The position numbers were made by a program, and so were the translations under genes. 36,322 bases of DNA from Streptomyces sp. RP5T (GTDB lineage: Bacteria > Actinomycetota > Actinomycetes > Streptomycetales > Streptomycetaceae). The notes beneath the pieces were generated by a model. That model was not told the origin of the DNA, searched no databases, and worked only from the letters and a program-made list of their open reading frames with translations. Location of the stretch: contig NZ_RSAJ01000017.1 in assembly GCF_003933965.1 (NCBI RefSeq), positions 1 through 36,322 of the forward strand. The letters are read 5' to 3'. Below, in pieces: positions 1 to 9,800 of this stretch (position 1 is the stretch's first letter; each line of letters begins with the position of its first letter).

Positions 1-60
1 ATGGCGGGGCGGAGCGGGGGCATTAGCCGGTGGACGGGTGTGGGCTCGTCGTGGCTGGTC

Positions 61-105
61 GGCGCGGTTCCCCGAGCCCCTGAGCGCGCCCGGGGAACCC
101 GCGCC
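61..105. terminator. GC-rich hairpin downstream of the MscS-type gene
   Basis: Arms at 61-74 (GGCGCGGTTCCCCG) and 91-105 (CGGGGAACCCGCGCC) pair almost perfectly, with one bulged base and a loop of about 16 nt. The hairpin lies just beyond the stop of the minus-strand channel gene, so it is a plausible terminator for it. The left part (62-85) also resembles a repeat-like sequence found near 30.2 kb. No clear T-run follows, as is common in high-GC actinomycetes. Confidence 0.5.
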
Positions 106-116
106 GTCATGTGCCG

Positions 117-1235
117 TCAGCCGCGCCCCGTTCGCGGGGACTCGTGGGCGCGGCGGGGCGTCTCGCCGTCCCTCCCGTTGCCGTTGACCCGTCGGAACCC
201 CGGCGCCAGTGTCGCGTCCGCCGTGTTCACCCGCGGCAGCGCGTAGGGGTGGTTGTCGGTGAGCCAGCGGATCATCTGCTCGCGGACCGTGACCCGTACC
301 GTCCAGATGTCGTCGGCGTCCTTGGCGGTCACCAGCGCCCGCACCTGCATGGTGTTCGGGGTGGTGTCGGTGACGGCGAGCCCGTAGTCGCGGCCGTCCC
401 AGGCGGGGCACTGGCGCAGGATGTCCCGCAGCCGCTCGCGCATCAGCTCCACCGGAGCGGTGTGGTCCACGTGCCAGTAGACGATGCCGGTCATCTGCGG
501 GGTGCCGCGCGACCAGTTCTCGAACGGCTTCGAGGTGAAGTAAGACACGGGCATGGTGATCCGGCGCTCGTCCCAGGTGCGGACCGTCAGGAAGGTCAGC
601 GTGATCTCCTCGACCGTGCCCCACTCGCCGTCCACGACCACGGTGTCGCCGATGCGCACCATGTCACCGAAGGCGATCTGCAGCCCGGCGAACATGTTGC
701 TGAGCGTCGACTGGGCGGCCACACCGGCGACGATGCCGAGGATTCCGGCCGAGGCCAGCAGCGAGGCACCGGCCGCGCGCATCGCGGGGAACGTCAGCAG
801 CATCGCGGCCACCGCCACCACGCCGACGGTCGCGGCGACCACCCGCATGATCAGCGTCACCTGGGTGCGCACCCGGCGGACCCGGGCGGCGTCGTGGTGG
901 GCACGCGCGTAACGGGTGTACGTCGTCTCCACCACGGCCGCCGCGATGCGGATCACCAGCCAGGCGGTCGCCCCGATCAGCACCAGCGTCAGCGTCTGCC
1001 CGATGCCGGCGCTGTGCCGCTCCAGCACCCGTGCCTCGTCATAGGCCCCTCTCAGCATGGCCGCGCACAGCACCAGCATGTAGGGGATGCGGCCACGGCG
1101 CAGCAGACCCCACATCGGGGTCTCGCTGTGCCGTGCGTCGGCCTTGCGCAGCAGAAGGTCGGTGGCCCAGCCGATCACGAGAGTGAGCAGTACCGAACCG
1201 CCGACCACGATCAGTGGGCGGAGTACGTTCTCCAT
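117..1235 (-). CDS. MscS-family mechanosensitive ion channel
   Basis: This 372-aa membrane protein is probably a small-conductance mechanosensitive channel that releases solutes on osmotic downshock. Hydrophobic segments lie near residues 7-28, 50-65, 81-103, 125-148 and 152-190. The last contains the small-residue-rich pore helix (AGILGIVAGVAAQSTLSNMFAG, about 162-184) typical of MscS TM3. It is followed by the beta-domain motif GDMVRIGDTVVVDGEWGTV (190-208). The C-terminus (after about 340) is basic and probably cytoplasmic. I chose the ATG at 1235 because the family N-terminus begins there. A TAGGTT hexamer lies 7 nt upstream with no Shine-Dalgarno, suggesting a leaderless transcript. The family call is firm from the sequence; the physiological role is inferred. 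Confidence 0.9.
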   Translation of the reverse strand: MENVLRPLIVVGGSVLLTLVIGWATDLLLRKADARHSETPMWGLLRRGRIPYMLVLCAAMLRGAYDEARVLERHSAGIGQTLTLVLIGATAWLVIRIAAAVVETTYTRYARAHHDAARVRRVRTQVTLIMRVVAATVGVVAVAAMLLTFPAMRAAGASLLASAGILGIVAGVAAQSTLSNMFAGLQIAFGDMVRIGDTVVVDGEWGTVEEITLTFLTVRTWDERRITMPVSYFTSKPFENWSRGTPQMTGIVYWHVDHTAPVELMRERLRDILRQCPAWDGRDYGLAVTDTTPNTMQVRALVTAKDADDIWTVRVTVREQMIRWLTDNHPYALPRVNTADATLAPGFRRVNGNGRDGETPRRAHESPRTGRG

Positions 1236-1242
1236 GACCCCG

Positions 1243-1248
1243 AACCTA
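1243..1248 (-). promoter_or_regulatory. putative -10 (TAGGTT) of the MscS-type gene
   Basis: On the minus strand TAGGTT ends 7 nt before the ATG at 1235 and no purine-rich ribosome binding site lies between. This is the spacing expected when transcription starts at or next to the start codon. No good -35 is visible. Confidence 0.45.
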
Positions 1249-1352
1249 ACCGGCCCCGCCGGGGCATGAACATGTGACTTCGGCCGCGAAGTGGGTACGG
1301 CCGCCGCGATGTGGGCGACAGCACTGCCGAGGCGGGCTGGCACCATGGCGTC

Positions 1353-1922
1353 ATGAACATCATGCTCTTTCACTCGACCTACGGCCTCAGGCCCGCCGTC
1401 CGTCGGGCCGCCGACCGGCTGCGGGCGGCCGGGCACGAGGTGTGGACGCCCGACCTCTTCGAGGGGCGCACGTTCGAGACGGTCGAGGAGGGCATGGCCT
1501 TCAACGAGGAGATCGGCAAGGACGAGTTGCTCAAGCGGGCTGTGCTGGCCGCCGCGCCCTACTCCGAGCGCGGCCTGGTCTACGCCGGTTTCTCCCTCGG
1601 CGCCTCGATCGCGCAGACCCTCGCCCTCGGCGACGAGAAGGCCCGCGGACTGCTCCTCCTGCACGGCACGTCGGACATCGCGCCGAACGCCACCGCCGAC
1701 GAGCTGCCGGTCCAGCTGCACGTGGCCGAGCCGGACCCCTTCGAGACGGACGACTGGCTGAGCGCCTGGTACCTCCAGATGGGCCGCACCGGCGCCGACG
1801 TCGAGGTCTACCGGTACGCCGGGGCCGGTCACCTCTACACCGACCCCGACCTGCCGGACTACGACGAGGAGGCCGCCGAGGCCACCTGGCGGGTGGCCCT
1901 CGGCTTCCTGGAGACGCTCTAG
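1353..1922 (+). CDS. dienelactone hydrolase-like alpha/beta hydrolase
   Basis: This 189-aa protein resembles small dienelactone-hydrolase-family alpha/beta hydrolases. The N-terminus ([16 protein letters not shown]) is the first beta strand and oxyanion region. The nucleophile elbow reads [12 protein letters not shown] (about 76-87), giving G-F-S-L-G with Ser as nucleophile where dienelactone hydrolase has Cys. A late His (AGAGHLY, about 159-165) and nearby acids could complete the triad. There is no signal peptide, so it is probably cytosolic. I chose the ATG at 1353, where homology begins; an upstream in-frame ATG at 1311 would add a non-conserved 14-residue stretch. The stop codon interlocks with the stop of the convergent phoD gene in one CTAG. 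The substrate cannot be read from the sequence. Confidence 0.85.
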   Translation: MNIMLFHSTYGLRPAVRRAADRLRAAGHEVWTPDLFEGRTFETVEEGMAFNEEIGKDELLKRAVLAAAPYSERGLVYAGFSLGASIAQTLALGDEKARGLLLLHGTSDIAPNATADELPVQLHVAEPDPFETDDWLSAWYLQMGRTGADVEVYRYAGAGHLYTDPDLPDYDEEAAEATWRVALGFLETL

Positions 1923-3574
1923 ACGGGGCTGTAGGTCCGCTCGACCTTCTGCGTGCCGTTCCGCGTGCGGTACGAACGCGCCCACGCGGACGTCGCGTTC
2001 TGCTTCGTCTTGTCGGACAGCACGTAGTAGTCCATCTGCGCCCGCTCGGCGGTGATGTCCAGGACGCCGTAGCCGTGGCGGTCGGTGTCCACCCAGTGGA
2101 CGTGCCGGTTGGCGACCTGGATGACCGGCGCGGCCAGCGCGGTCACCGTGCCCTCGGGGACCTTCAGGATGTCGTCGAGGTTGTCCGAGCTGACCGAGGT
2201 GACGACGAACTCCGTGGCGGCGGACGCCGACAGCGGGTAGGTCCCGGCGTTCACCGGCACGTCGTTGGCCCACGCCATGTGGATGTCCCCGGTCAGGAAG
2301 ACGGTGTTGCGGATGGCGTTGGAGCGCAGATGGGCGAGGAGTTCGCGGCGGTCGTCCGTGTAGCCGTCCCACTGGTCGGTGTTGAGGGCGAGGCCCTCCT
2401 TGGGCAGGCCCAGCAGCTCGGCGAGCGGTTTGAGCAGGTCGGCGGAGAGCGAGCCGATCGCGAACGGCGAGATCATCACGGAGTTGCCGACCAGCCGCCA
2501 GGTCGTGTCGGAGGACTTCAGCCCCGCCTTGAGCCAGTCCAGCTGGGCGCGGCCCGTGATGGTGCGGTCCGGGTCGTCGACCGAACCGTTGCCCACGGAG
2601 GCCTGCTGCGAGCGGAAGGACCGCAGGTCGAGCAGTGAGAGGTCGGCGAGCTTGCCGAAGCGCAGTCGGCGGTAGGTGGTGCCGGCCGTCGCCGTGCGCA
2701 CCGGCATCCACTCGAAGTAGGCCTGCTTGGCGGCGGCCTGACGGGCCGACCAGGCGCCCTCCGCGCCCTCGGTGTGGTTCTCGGCGCCGCCCGACCAGGC
2801 GTCGTTGGCGAACTCGTGGTCGTCCCAGATCGCGACGACCGGGGCGACCGCGTGCAGGGCCTGCAGATCCGGGTCCGTCTTGTACCTGCCGTGCCGGATC
2901 CGGTAGTCGGCGAGGGTGAGGATCTCGTGGGCCGGCGCGTGCTGCCGTACGACGGTGTCGCGGGTGCCGTACTGGCCGGTGCCGTACTCGTAGATGTAGT
3001 CGCCCAGGTGCAGCCAGGCGTCCAGGTCGCCGCGGGCCGCGAGGTGGCGGTAGGACGAGAAGTAACCGGCCTCCCAGTTGGCGCAGGAGACCACGCCGAA
3101 GCGGAGGTTCGCGACGGCCGCGTCCGCCGCCGGCGCGGTGCGGGTGCGCGCCGCCGGGGAGTCGGTGCCGCCCGCCGAGAAGCGGAACCAGTAGTCGGTC
3201 GCGGGCGCGAGACCGCGCACGTCCGCCTTGACCGTGTGGTCGGAGGCGGCGGTCGCGGTGACGGACCCCTTGGCGACGACGTTCGTGAAGGACTTGTCCG
3301 CGGCGACGGTCCAGCCGACCTCGGTGTCCGGGCCGAGCCCGGAACCGGGCACGGCCTCCGCGGTCGGGGTCACCCGGGTCCACAGCAGGATGCCGTCCGG
3401 GAGCGGGTCGCCGGAGGCGACACCGTGCAGGAAGGCGGGGGCCTCGACCGCGCCGGCCGGCCATGCGGCGGCGAGCGGAGCGGCCAGGACAGCGGTGGCC
3501 GCCGCGGCCTTGACGACCGTACGGCGGCGTGGGGACAGGGAGTTGCTCCCGGCTGTTCTCTGTCTGTTGGTCAC
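1919..3574 (-). CDS. phoD: PhoD-family alkaline phosphatase/phosphodiesterase, Tat-exported
   Basis: This 551-aa secreted metallophosphatase probably releases phosphate from phosphodiesters and monoesters outside the cell. A Tat signal is clear: SPRRRTVVK at 14-22, then a hydrophobic Ala-rich stretch and a likely AGA cleavage near residue 42. A beta-sandwich domain (about 45-150) precedes the catalytic domain. Family metal-ligand motifs are visible: VSCAN (162-166), GDYIYEYG (191-198), DDHE (251-254) and TGDIHMAW (428-435). The start is GTG at 3574, with TAACCT 8 nt upstream and no Shine-Dalgarno, suggesting leaderless expression. PhoD genes are usually under PhoP control. I see GTTCGCC and GTTCATA half-sites upstream but 14 nt apart, not the usual 11, so a PHO box is uncertain. 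Confidence 0.95.
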   Translation of the reverse strand: MTNRQRTAGSNSLSPRRRTVVKAAAATAVLAAPLAAAWPAGAVEAPAFLHGVASGDPLPDGILLWTRVTPTAEAVPGSGLGPDTEVGWTVAADKSFTNVVAKGSVTATAASDHTVKADVRGLAPATDYWFRFSAGGTDSPAARTRTAPAADAAVANLRFGVVSCANWEAGYFSSYRHLAARGDLDAWLHLGDYIYEYGTGQYGTRDTVVRQHAPAHEILTLADYRIRHGRYKTDPDLQALHAVAPVVAIWDDHEFANDAWSGGAENHTEGAEGAWSARQAAAKQAYFEWMPVRTATAGTTYRRLRFGKLADLSLLDLRSFRSQQASVGNGSVDDPDRTITGRAQLDWLKAGLKSSDTTWRLVGNSVMISPFAIGSLSADLLKPLAELLGLPKEGLALNTDQWDGYTDDRRELLAHLRSNAIRNTVFLTGDIHMAWANDVPVNAGTYPLSASAATEFVVTSVSSDNLDDILKVPEGTVTALAAPVIQVANRHVHWVDTDRHGYGVLDITAERAQMDYYVLSDKTKQNATSAWARSYRTRNGTQKVERTYSPV

Positions 3575-3582
3575 GGCCGATC

Positions 3583-3588
3583 AGGTTA
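3583..3588 (-). promoter_or_regulatory. putative -10 (TAACCT) of phoD
   Basis: On the minus strand TAACCT ends 8 nt before the GTG at 3574. No ribosome binding site is present in between, so phoD may be transcribed without a leader. Confidence 0.4.
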
Positions 3589-3604
3589 CTGGCCGGTATG
3601 AACG

Positions 3605-3638
3605 AGAGCGGGCGAACTCCTGAAAGTTCGCCCGCTCT
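3605..3638. terminator. strong hairpin between the DsbA-like gene and phoD
   Basis: A perfect 14-bp stem (AGAGCGGGCGAACT at 3605-3618, AGTTCGCCCGCTCT at 3625-3638) encloses a 6-nt loop. It lies 20 nt after the stop of the minus-strand DsbA-like gene, so it should terminate that transcript before phoD. A promoter for phoD must therefore lie inside or just after it. Confidence 0.8.
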
Positions 3639-3658
3639 TTGCCTGAAGAGTGCGGGAA

Positions 3659-4474
3659 TCAGCCCTTCAGGGCCCCCTCCAGGGCGGTGTTGAACTCGGC
3701 CACCGTCATCGGCGCGTTCTTGCCGTCGGAACCGGTCAGCGTCTTGCCGTCCATCTTCAGGGTCGGGGTGCCGCTGATGCCGTCCTTGTTGAACTTCTCG
3801 GACATGTCCAGGGCCCACTTGTCGTAGGTGCCGTTCTTCACGGCGTTCTGGAAGGTCTTGTTGTCCTTCAGCTCCGGGACGGTCTGCGCGATCTCGATGA
3901 GGTAGGAGTCGTCCTTGAACTTGTCGGGGCCGCTCTCGTCGGGGTGCCACTTCGTGGAGTACATCGCGGTCTTGTACTTCAGGAACGCCTCGGGGCTGAC
4001 GTTCAGCGCCGCGCCGAGGGCGCTGAGGCCGTTCTTGGAGCCCTCGCCGCCGAGGTTGCCGTCGAGGAAGGAGGCGCCGACGAACTGGATCTTGAACTTG
4101 CCGTCCTCGACGTCCTTGTCGACGGTCGAGCCGACGGTCTGCTCGAACTGGGCGCAGACGGGGCAGCGCGGGTCCTCGTACATGACCAGGGTCTTCTTGG
4201 CGGTGCTCTTGCCGATGACGACCGTGGTGCCGTTGGCGCCCGAGGTGTTGGCCGGCTTGACGAGCTTGTCGTTCTTGGCCTCTTCCCAGTAGCTGGGCTT
4301 GTTGCTCTGCACGACCGCGTAGCTGATGCCGCCGGCTATCGCCAGGACGCCGACGATGGAGCAGCCGACGATGACCTGCCGCTTGATCTTGTCGCGCTTG
4401 GCCTGGCGCTCGCGCTCCTGCCGCAGCCGCTCGCGGGCGGCTGTCTTCGCGGCCTGGCTGTTCCGCTTGCTCAT
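3659..4474 (-). CDS. membrane-anchored DsbA-like thioredoxin-fold protein
   Basis: This 271-aa protein has a basic, helical, cytoplasmic N-terminus (1-32), one membrane segment (about 33-55) and an extracytoplasmic DsbA/thioredoxin domain. The redox motif is CPVC at 104-107 in the context YEDPRCPVCAQFE, and the cis-Pro loop is SGTPTLK (234-240). It should make or shuffle disulfides in exported proteins. The start is the ATG at 4474 because GGAGAA lies 9 nt upstream and a second DsbA-like protein in this window begins the same way (MSEKN versus MSKRN). An in-frame codon 30 nt upstream has weaker support. It follows an unknown membrane protein gene by about 100 bp and ends at a strong hairpin. 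Confidence 0.9.
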   Translation of the reverse strand: MSKRNSQAAKTAARERLRQERERQAKRDKIKRQVIVGCSIVGVLAIAGGISYAVVQSNKPSYWEEAKNDKLVKPANTSGANGTTVVIGKSTAKKTLVMYEDPRCPVCAQFEQTVGSTVDKDVEDGKFKIQFVGASFLDGNLGGEGSKNGLSALGAALNVSPEAFLKYKTAMYSTKWHPDESGPDKFKDDSYLIEIAQTVPELKDNKTFQNAVKNGTYDKWALDMSEKFNKDGISGTPTLKMDGKTLTGSDGKNAPMTVAEFNTALEGALKG

Positions 4475-4499
4475 GGTGGTGTTCTCCATCGAGGGGACG

Positions 4500-4516
4500 C
4501 GCACACGTCGTGTGCG
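4500..4516. repeat. short perfect palindrome upstream of the DsbA-like gene
   Basis: CGCACAC (4500-4506), GTC, GTGTGCG (4510-4516). It lies in the 99-bp gap between the membrane protein gene and the DsbA-like gene, about 26 nt before the latter's start. It could be an operator or a weak terminator; the sequence does not decide. Confidence 0.35.
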
Positions 4517-4573
4517 GGGATACGTCGGTCGGGACTGGTGGTGCTCGGAGGCTGTGCGAGCGGTGGGTGCGGC

Positions 4574-5266
4574 TCAGGCGACAGCGGGAGAGCACGGCGG
4601 TCCACGCCGTCCCAGGGAGTGCACGAGGATCTCGTCGGGCACGACGGCCGTACGGCGGCCGGGGCGCACCGGACGGGCCGGTTCCGGCGCCGACCGCACG
4701 GTCAGCGCGGCGGCCGCGAGCAGAAGCGGCCGGAATGTGGTGGCGGCCACGGCCCGCAACAGCTGGGCCAGGGCCCGCTCGCCGCGGCGCAGCCAGGTGG
4801 CCGCGAGCAGGCCGACCAGGACATGGGCGCCCAGCAGCAGCCAGGCGGTCCGCGGGTCGGCGTGGGCGAGCAGTCCGCCGAGCCGGCCGGGGTCGGTGCC
4901 GGTCATCCGGGCCAACGGCGAGCCGACGCTGGTGCCGTCGCCGCAGAACAGGTCCCAGCCGACCGAGCGCAGCGGGCCCGCGACCGGGCCGCCCGCGGCG
5001 CCGTAGCAGACGTGCTGGCCGGTGGTGAAGACGGTGTCTGCGGCCAGCTCCAGGGGGATCAGCACGGCGGCGATCCGCCCGAAGCCGCGCTCCCGGCCGG
5101 CCAGCGCGAAGGAGAGCGCGAACACGGCGGCGGCGACCACCGCCACGGTGTTGAGCGGCAGGGGAGCCCGGGACAGCAGCACGTGCGACGCGGTGCTGAG
5201 CGTCACGACGAGTGCCGTGAACAGCGCCGCGCGGAGCGCTCGAAGCTGGGTCCCGGATATGTCCAT
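4574..5266 (-). CDS. hypothetical integral membrane protein
   Basis: I do not recognise this 230-aa protein. It has about five hydrophobic segments (near 10-32, 37-55, 64-82, 140-157 and 170-190) and a polar, Arg/Pro-rich C-terminal tail. A loop between segments three and four carries Cys in HVCYG and FCGDG, which could form an extracytoplasmic disulfide. That would fit the downstream DsbA-like gene about 100 bp away in the same direction, but this is inference. The ATG at 5266 begins just before the first hydrophobic segment; I see no convincing Shine-Dalgarno. Base composition and frame bias match the neighbours, so it is a genuine gene. Confidence 0.75.
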   Translation of the reverse strand: MDISGTQLRALRAALFTALVVTLSTASHVLLSRAPLPLNTVAVVAAAVFALSFALAGRERGFGRIAAVLIPLELAADTVFTTGQHVCYGAAGGPVAGPLRSVGWDLFCGDGTSVGSPLARMTGTDPGRLGGLLAHADPRTAWLLLGAHVLVGLLAATWLRRGERALAQLLRAVAATTFRPLLLAAAALTVRSAPEPARPVRPGRRTAVVPDEILVHSLGRRGPPCSPAVA

Positions 5267-5357
5267 AGCGTGGAGAGTGTGTCACGCGGGCCTGTAAGGG
5301 ACCCCTAAAGAGTCCCTGTGAGCGGCCCTATCGTTATCGACGGTGGTAAGGGGCCTG

Positions 5358-6683
5358 TCACAGGCCGGGGATGCGGCCGTTGCGGAACAGGTCCACGAAG
5401 GTCTGGTGGTCGGCACGCGCGCGTGCGCCGTAGCTGTGCGCGAAGTCGACCAGGAGGCCCGCGAAGCCGTCCTCGTCGGCCGCGATCGCCGCGTCGATCG
5501 CCCGCTCGGTGGAGAAGGGCACCAGGGACTCGCCGGAGGTGTCGTCCGCCGCCGCGTGCATGGTGGCCGTGGCGCGGCCGAGGTCGGCGACGACCGCCGC
5601 GATCTCCTCCGGGTCGTCGATGTCGCCCCAGTCCAGGTCCACGGCGTACGGCGAGATCTCCGCGACCAGCTGGCCCGCGCCGCCCAGCTCGGTCCAGCCC
5701 AGCCACGGGTCGGCGTGCTGCTGGAGGGCGCGCTGGGAGATCACCGTGCGGTGGCCCTCGTGCTGGAAGTAGTCGCGGATCGCCGGGTCGGTGATGTGCC
5801 GGGAGACGGCCGGGGTCTGGGCCTGCTTGATGTAGATCACCACATCGTTCTCCAGGGCGTCGGTGTGCCCCTCCAGCAGGATGTTGTACGACGGCAGCCC
5901 GGCCGAGCCGATGCCGATCCCGCGACGGCCGACGACGTCCTTGACCCGGTAGGAGTCCGGGCGGGCCAGGGACGCCTCCGGGAGGGTCTCCAGATAGCCG
6001 TCGAAGGCCGCGAGCACCTTGTAGCGGGTGGCCGCGTCCAGCTCGATGGAGCCGCCGCCCGGCGCGAAGCGGCGCTCGAAGTCGCGGATCTCCGTCATCG
6101 ACTCCAGCAGGCCGAAACGGGTCAGGGAGCGGGCGTCGCGCAGCGCGTCCAGCAGCGGGCCCTGGGCGGTGTCCAGGGTGAAGGGCGGCACCTCGTCGCT
6201 CTTGGCGCCGGTGGCCAGGGCGTGGATCCGCTCGCGGTACGCGCCCGCGTAGACCTCCACCAGCTCGGTGATCTGTTCGTCGCCGAGCGCCTTGGCGTAC
6301 CCGATCAGCGCGACCGAGGCGGCGAAGCGCTTGAGGTCCCAGGTGAAGGGGCCGACGTAGGCCTCGTCGAAGTCGTTGACATTGAAGATCAGCCGGCCGT
6401 TGGCGTCGAGGTAGGTGCCGAAGTTCTCCGCGTGCAGGTCGCCATGGATCCACACGCGCGAGGTGCGCTCGTCCAGGTACGGGCCGCCCCGCTTCTCCGC
6501 GTCCAGGTCGTGATAGAAGAGGCACGCCGTACCCCGGTAGAACGCGAACGCCGAGGCCGCCATCTTGCGGAACTTGACGCGGAACGCTGCCGGATCGGCG
6601 GCCAGGAGCTCGCCGAAGGCGGTGTCGAAGACAGCGAGGATCTCCTCGCCGCGGTGCTCGTCGTTGAGCTGCGGAACCGACAT
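5358..6683 (-). CDS. DUF2252 family protein
   Basis: This 441-aa cytosolic protein belongs to DUF2252. Its central region resembles the aminoglycoside phosphotransferase/kinase fold: HGDLHAENFG at 80-89 looks like a catalytic loop and NDFDEA at 103-108 like the metal-binding segment, followed by WDLKR. The substrate is unknown. The ATG at 6683 is well supported by AGGAGG 10 nt upstream. It is divergent from dnaE, with about 200 bp between, and ends before a separate minus-strand membrane gene. The small inverted repeat CCTGTCACAGG around its stop codon is probably incidental. I am sure of the family and not of any function. Confidence 0.9.
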   Translation of the reverse strand: MSVPQLNDEHRGEEILAVFDTAFGELLAADPAAFRVKFRKMAASAFAFYRGTACLFYHDLDAEKRGGPYLDERTSRVWIHGDLHAENFGTYLDANGRLIFNVNDFDEAYVGPFTWDLKRFAASVALIGYAKALGDEQITELVEVYAGAYRERIHALATGAKSDEVPPFTLDTAQGPLLDALRDARSLTRFGLLESMTEIRDFERRFAPGGGSIELDAATRYKVLAAFDGYLETLPEASLARPDSYRVKDVVGRRGIGIGSAGLPSYNILLEGHTDALENDVVIYIKQAQTPAVSRHITDPAIRDYFQHEGHRTVISQRALQQHADPWLGWTELGGAGQLVAEISPYAVDLDWGDIDDPEEIAAVVADLGRATATMHAAADDTSGESLVPFSTERAIDAAIAADEDGFAGLLVDFAHSYGARARADHQTFVDLFRNGRIPGL

Positions 6684-6709
6684 CGCGGGGTGCCTCCTGG
6701 TGCATGCGT

Positions 6710-6728
6710 ACGACAGCGTTTCTGTCGT
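6710..6728. promoter_or_regulatory. inverted repeat ACGACAG-n5-CTGTCGT in the dnaE/DUF2252 intergenic region
   Basis: Perfect 7-bp arms (6710-6716 and 6722-6728) are separated by CGTTT. It lies 27-45 nt upstream of the DUF2252 start, where a repressor site would act. It could also form a leader hairpin. No matching consensus is known to me. Confidence 0.35.
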
Positions 6729-6795
6729 CTCTCCAACGGGTGGGCCCCGGCCAAAGTGCCCGCGACCCTCGTTGTGAAGGTACGCGGGGCGGGCC

Positions 6796-6823
6796 TTGGA
6801 GTGTCAGTGCCGAGGCATAGACT
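6796..6823 (+). promoter_or_regulatory. putative dnaE promoter (TTGGAG-16 nt-TAGACT)
   Basis: A TTGGAG -35-like hexamer (6796-6801) and TAGACT (6818-6823) have 16-nt spacing, close to the principal sigma factor pattern. Transcription would begin near 6830, giving a leader of about 57 nt that contains GGAGG (6875-6879) before the GTG. Confidence 0.5.
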
Positions 6824-6886
6824 TCGACGCTGTCCCCCGAACTGTCCGCCCGTCTGTCGTCGAGTGTTTTCCATGGAGGCCACGCC

Positions 6887-9800
6887 GTGTCAAAGCCGCC
6901 GTTCACGCACCTGCACGTCCACACCCAGTACTCCCTGCTGGACGGTGCCGCGCGGCTCAAGGACATGTTCAACGCGTGCAACGAGATGGGCATGACCCAC
7001 ATCGCCATGTCCGACCACGGCAACCTCCACGGGGCGTACGACTTCTTCCACAGCGCCAAGAAGGCCGGGGTCACCCCGATCATCGGCATCGAGGCGTACG
7101 TCGCGCCCGAGTCCCGGCGCAACAAGCGCAAGATCCAGTGGGGCCAGCCGCACCAGAAGCGGGACGACGTCTCCGGTTCCGGTGGCTACACCCACAAGAC
7201 GATGTGGGCGGTGAACTCGACCGGCCTGCACAACCTCTTCCGGCTCTCCTCGGACGCCTACGCCGAGGGCTGGCTGCAGAAGTGGCCCCGCATGGACAAG
7301 GAGACGATCTCCCAGTGGTCCGAGGGGATCGTCGCGTCCACCGGCTGCCCCTCCGGCGAGCTCCAGACCCGGCTGCGCCTGGGCCAGTACGACGAGGCGC
7401 TCAAGGCGGCCGCCGACTACCAGGACATCTTCGGCAAGGACCGCTACTTCCTGGAGCTGATGGACCACGGCATCGAGATCGAGCACCGGGTCCGCGACGG
7501 CCTCCTGGAGATCGGCAAGAAGCTCGGCATCCCCCCGCTGGTCACCAACGACTCGCACTACACCTACGCGCACGAGGCGACCGCCCACGACGCCCTGCTG
7601 TGCATCCAGACCGGCAAGAACCTCTCCGACCCCGACCGCTTCAAGTTCGACGGCACCGGCTACTACCTGAAGTCCACGGAGGAGATGTACGCCATCGACT
7701 CCTCGGACGCCTGGCAGGAGGGGTGCGCCAACACCCTCCTGATCGCCGAGATGGTCGACACCACCGGCATGTTCGAGGCCAAGAACCTCATGCCGAAGTT
7801 CGACATCCCCGAGGGCTACACCGAGGTCACCTGGTTCAAGGAGGAGGTCCGCCGCGGCATGGAGCGCCGCTTCCCCGGCGGCATCCCCGAGGACCGCCAG
7901 CGCCAGGTCGAGTACGAGATGGACGTCATCATCCAGATGGGGTTCCCGGGCTACTTCCTCGTGGTCGCCGACTTCATCATGTGGGCCAAGAACAACGGCA
8001 TCGCGGTCGGTCCCGGGCGAGGCTCCGCGGCCGGCTCGATCGTCGCCTACGCCATGGGCATCACCGACCTCGACCCGATCCCGCACGGCCTGATCTTCGA
8101 GCGGTTCCTCAACCCCGAGCGCGTCTCCATGCCCGACGTCGACATCGACTTCGACGAGCGCAGGCGCGTCGAGGTGATCCGGTACGTGACGGAGAAGTAC
8201 GGCGCCGACAAGGTCGCCATGATCGGCACCTACGGCAAGATCAAGGCCAAGAACGCGATCAAGGACTCCGCGCGCGTGCTGGGCTACCCGTACGCGATGG
8301 GCGACCGCATCACCAAGGCCATGCCCGCCGACGTCCTCGGCAAGGGCATCGACCTCAACGGCATCACCGACCCCTCGCACCCCCGCTACTCGGAGGCCGG
8401 CGAGGTACGCGGGATGTACGAGAACGAACCGGACGTGAAGAAGGTCATCGACACCGCCAAGGGCGTTGAGGGCCTGGTCCGGCAGATGGGCGTGCACGCC
8501 GCCGGCGTGATCATGTCCAGCGAGACCATCACCGAGCACGTCCCCGTCTGGGTCCGGCACACCGACGGCGTCACCATCACGCAGTGGGACTACCCGAGCT
8601 GTGAGTCGCTCGGCCTGCTGAAGATGGACTTCCTCGGCCTGCGCAACCTGACGATCATGGACGACGCCGTCAAGATGGTGAAGTCCAACAAGGGCATCGA
8701 CCTGGAGCTGCTGAGCCTCCCGCTGGACGACCCGACGACCTTCGAGCTCCTCCAGCGCGGTGAGACGCTCGGCGTCTTCCAGTTCGACGGCGGCCCCATG
8801 CGCTCCCTGCTGCGCCTGATGAAGCCCGACAACTTCGAGGACATCTCCGCCGTCTCCGCGCTCTACCGTCCGGGCCCGATGGGCATGGACTCGCACACCA
8901 ACTACGCGCTGCGCAAGAACAAGCTCCAGGAGATCACCCCCATCCACAAGGAGCTCGAAGAGCCCCTCAGGGAGGTCCTGGACGTCACCTACGGCCTGAT
9001 CGTCTACCAGGAGCAGGTGCAGAAGGCCGCCCAGATTATCGCCGGGTACTCGCTCGGCGAGGCCGACATCCTGCGCCGCGTGATGGGCAAGAAGAAGCCC
9101 GACGAACTGGCCAAGAACTTCACCATCTTCCAGGCCGGCGCCCAGAAGAACGGCTACAGCGACGAGGCGATCCAGGCCCTGTGGGACGTGCTGGTCCCCT
9201 TCGCCGGATACGCCTTCAACAAGGCGCACTCCGCCGCGTACGGACTGGTGTCGTACTGGACCGCCTATCTGAAGGCCAACTACCCGGCCGAGTACATGGC
9301 GGCGCTGCTGACCTCCGTCAAGGACGACAAGGACAAGTCGGCGGTCTACCTCAACGAGTGCCGGCGCATGGGCATCAAGGTGCTCCCGCCGAACGTCAAC
9401 GAGTCGGTGCACAACTTCGCCGCCCAGGGCGACGACGTGATCCTCTTCGGCCTGGAGGCCGTGCGCAACGTCGGCACCAACGTCGTCGAGTCGATCATCA
9501 AGAGCCGCAAGGCCAAGGGGAAGTACGCCTCCTTCCCCGACTACCTCGACAAGGTCGAGGCGGTCGCCTGCAACAAGCGCACCACGGAGTCGCTGATCAA
9601 GGCGGGCGCCTTCGACACCCTCGGGCACACCCGCAAGGGATTGACCGCGCAGTACGAACCGATGATCGACAACGTGGTCGCGGTCAAGCGCAAGGAGGCC
9701 GAGGGCCAGTTCGACCTCTTCGGCGGGATGGGGGAGGAGGAGACCAGCGAACCCGGCTTCGGGCTCGACGTGCAGTTCACCGAGGACGAGTGGGACAAGA

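Noticed and set aside
3575..3640. PHO box for phoD
   Set aside because: GTTCGCC and GTTCATA half-sites exist on the minus strand, but they are 14 nt apart rather than 11 and one lies in the terminator stem. Not strong enough to call.
117..5285. A single minus-strand open frame of about 1720 codons covering several genes
   Set aside because: It is an out-of-frame reading of high-GC DNA over most of its length; only the last 372 codons, the MscS-type gene, make a recognisable protein. The rest overlaps phoD, the DsbA-like gene and others in their true frames.
5297..5317. Inverted repeat AGGGAC-n9-GTCCCT upstream of the unknown membrane gene
   Set aside because: The stem is only 6 bp and there is no supporting promoter or T-run, so it could be chance.
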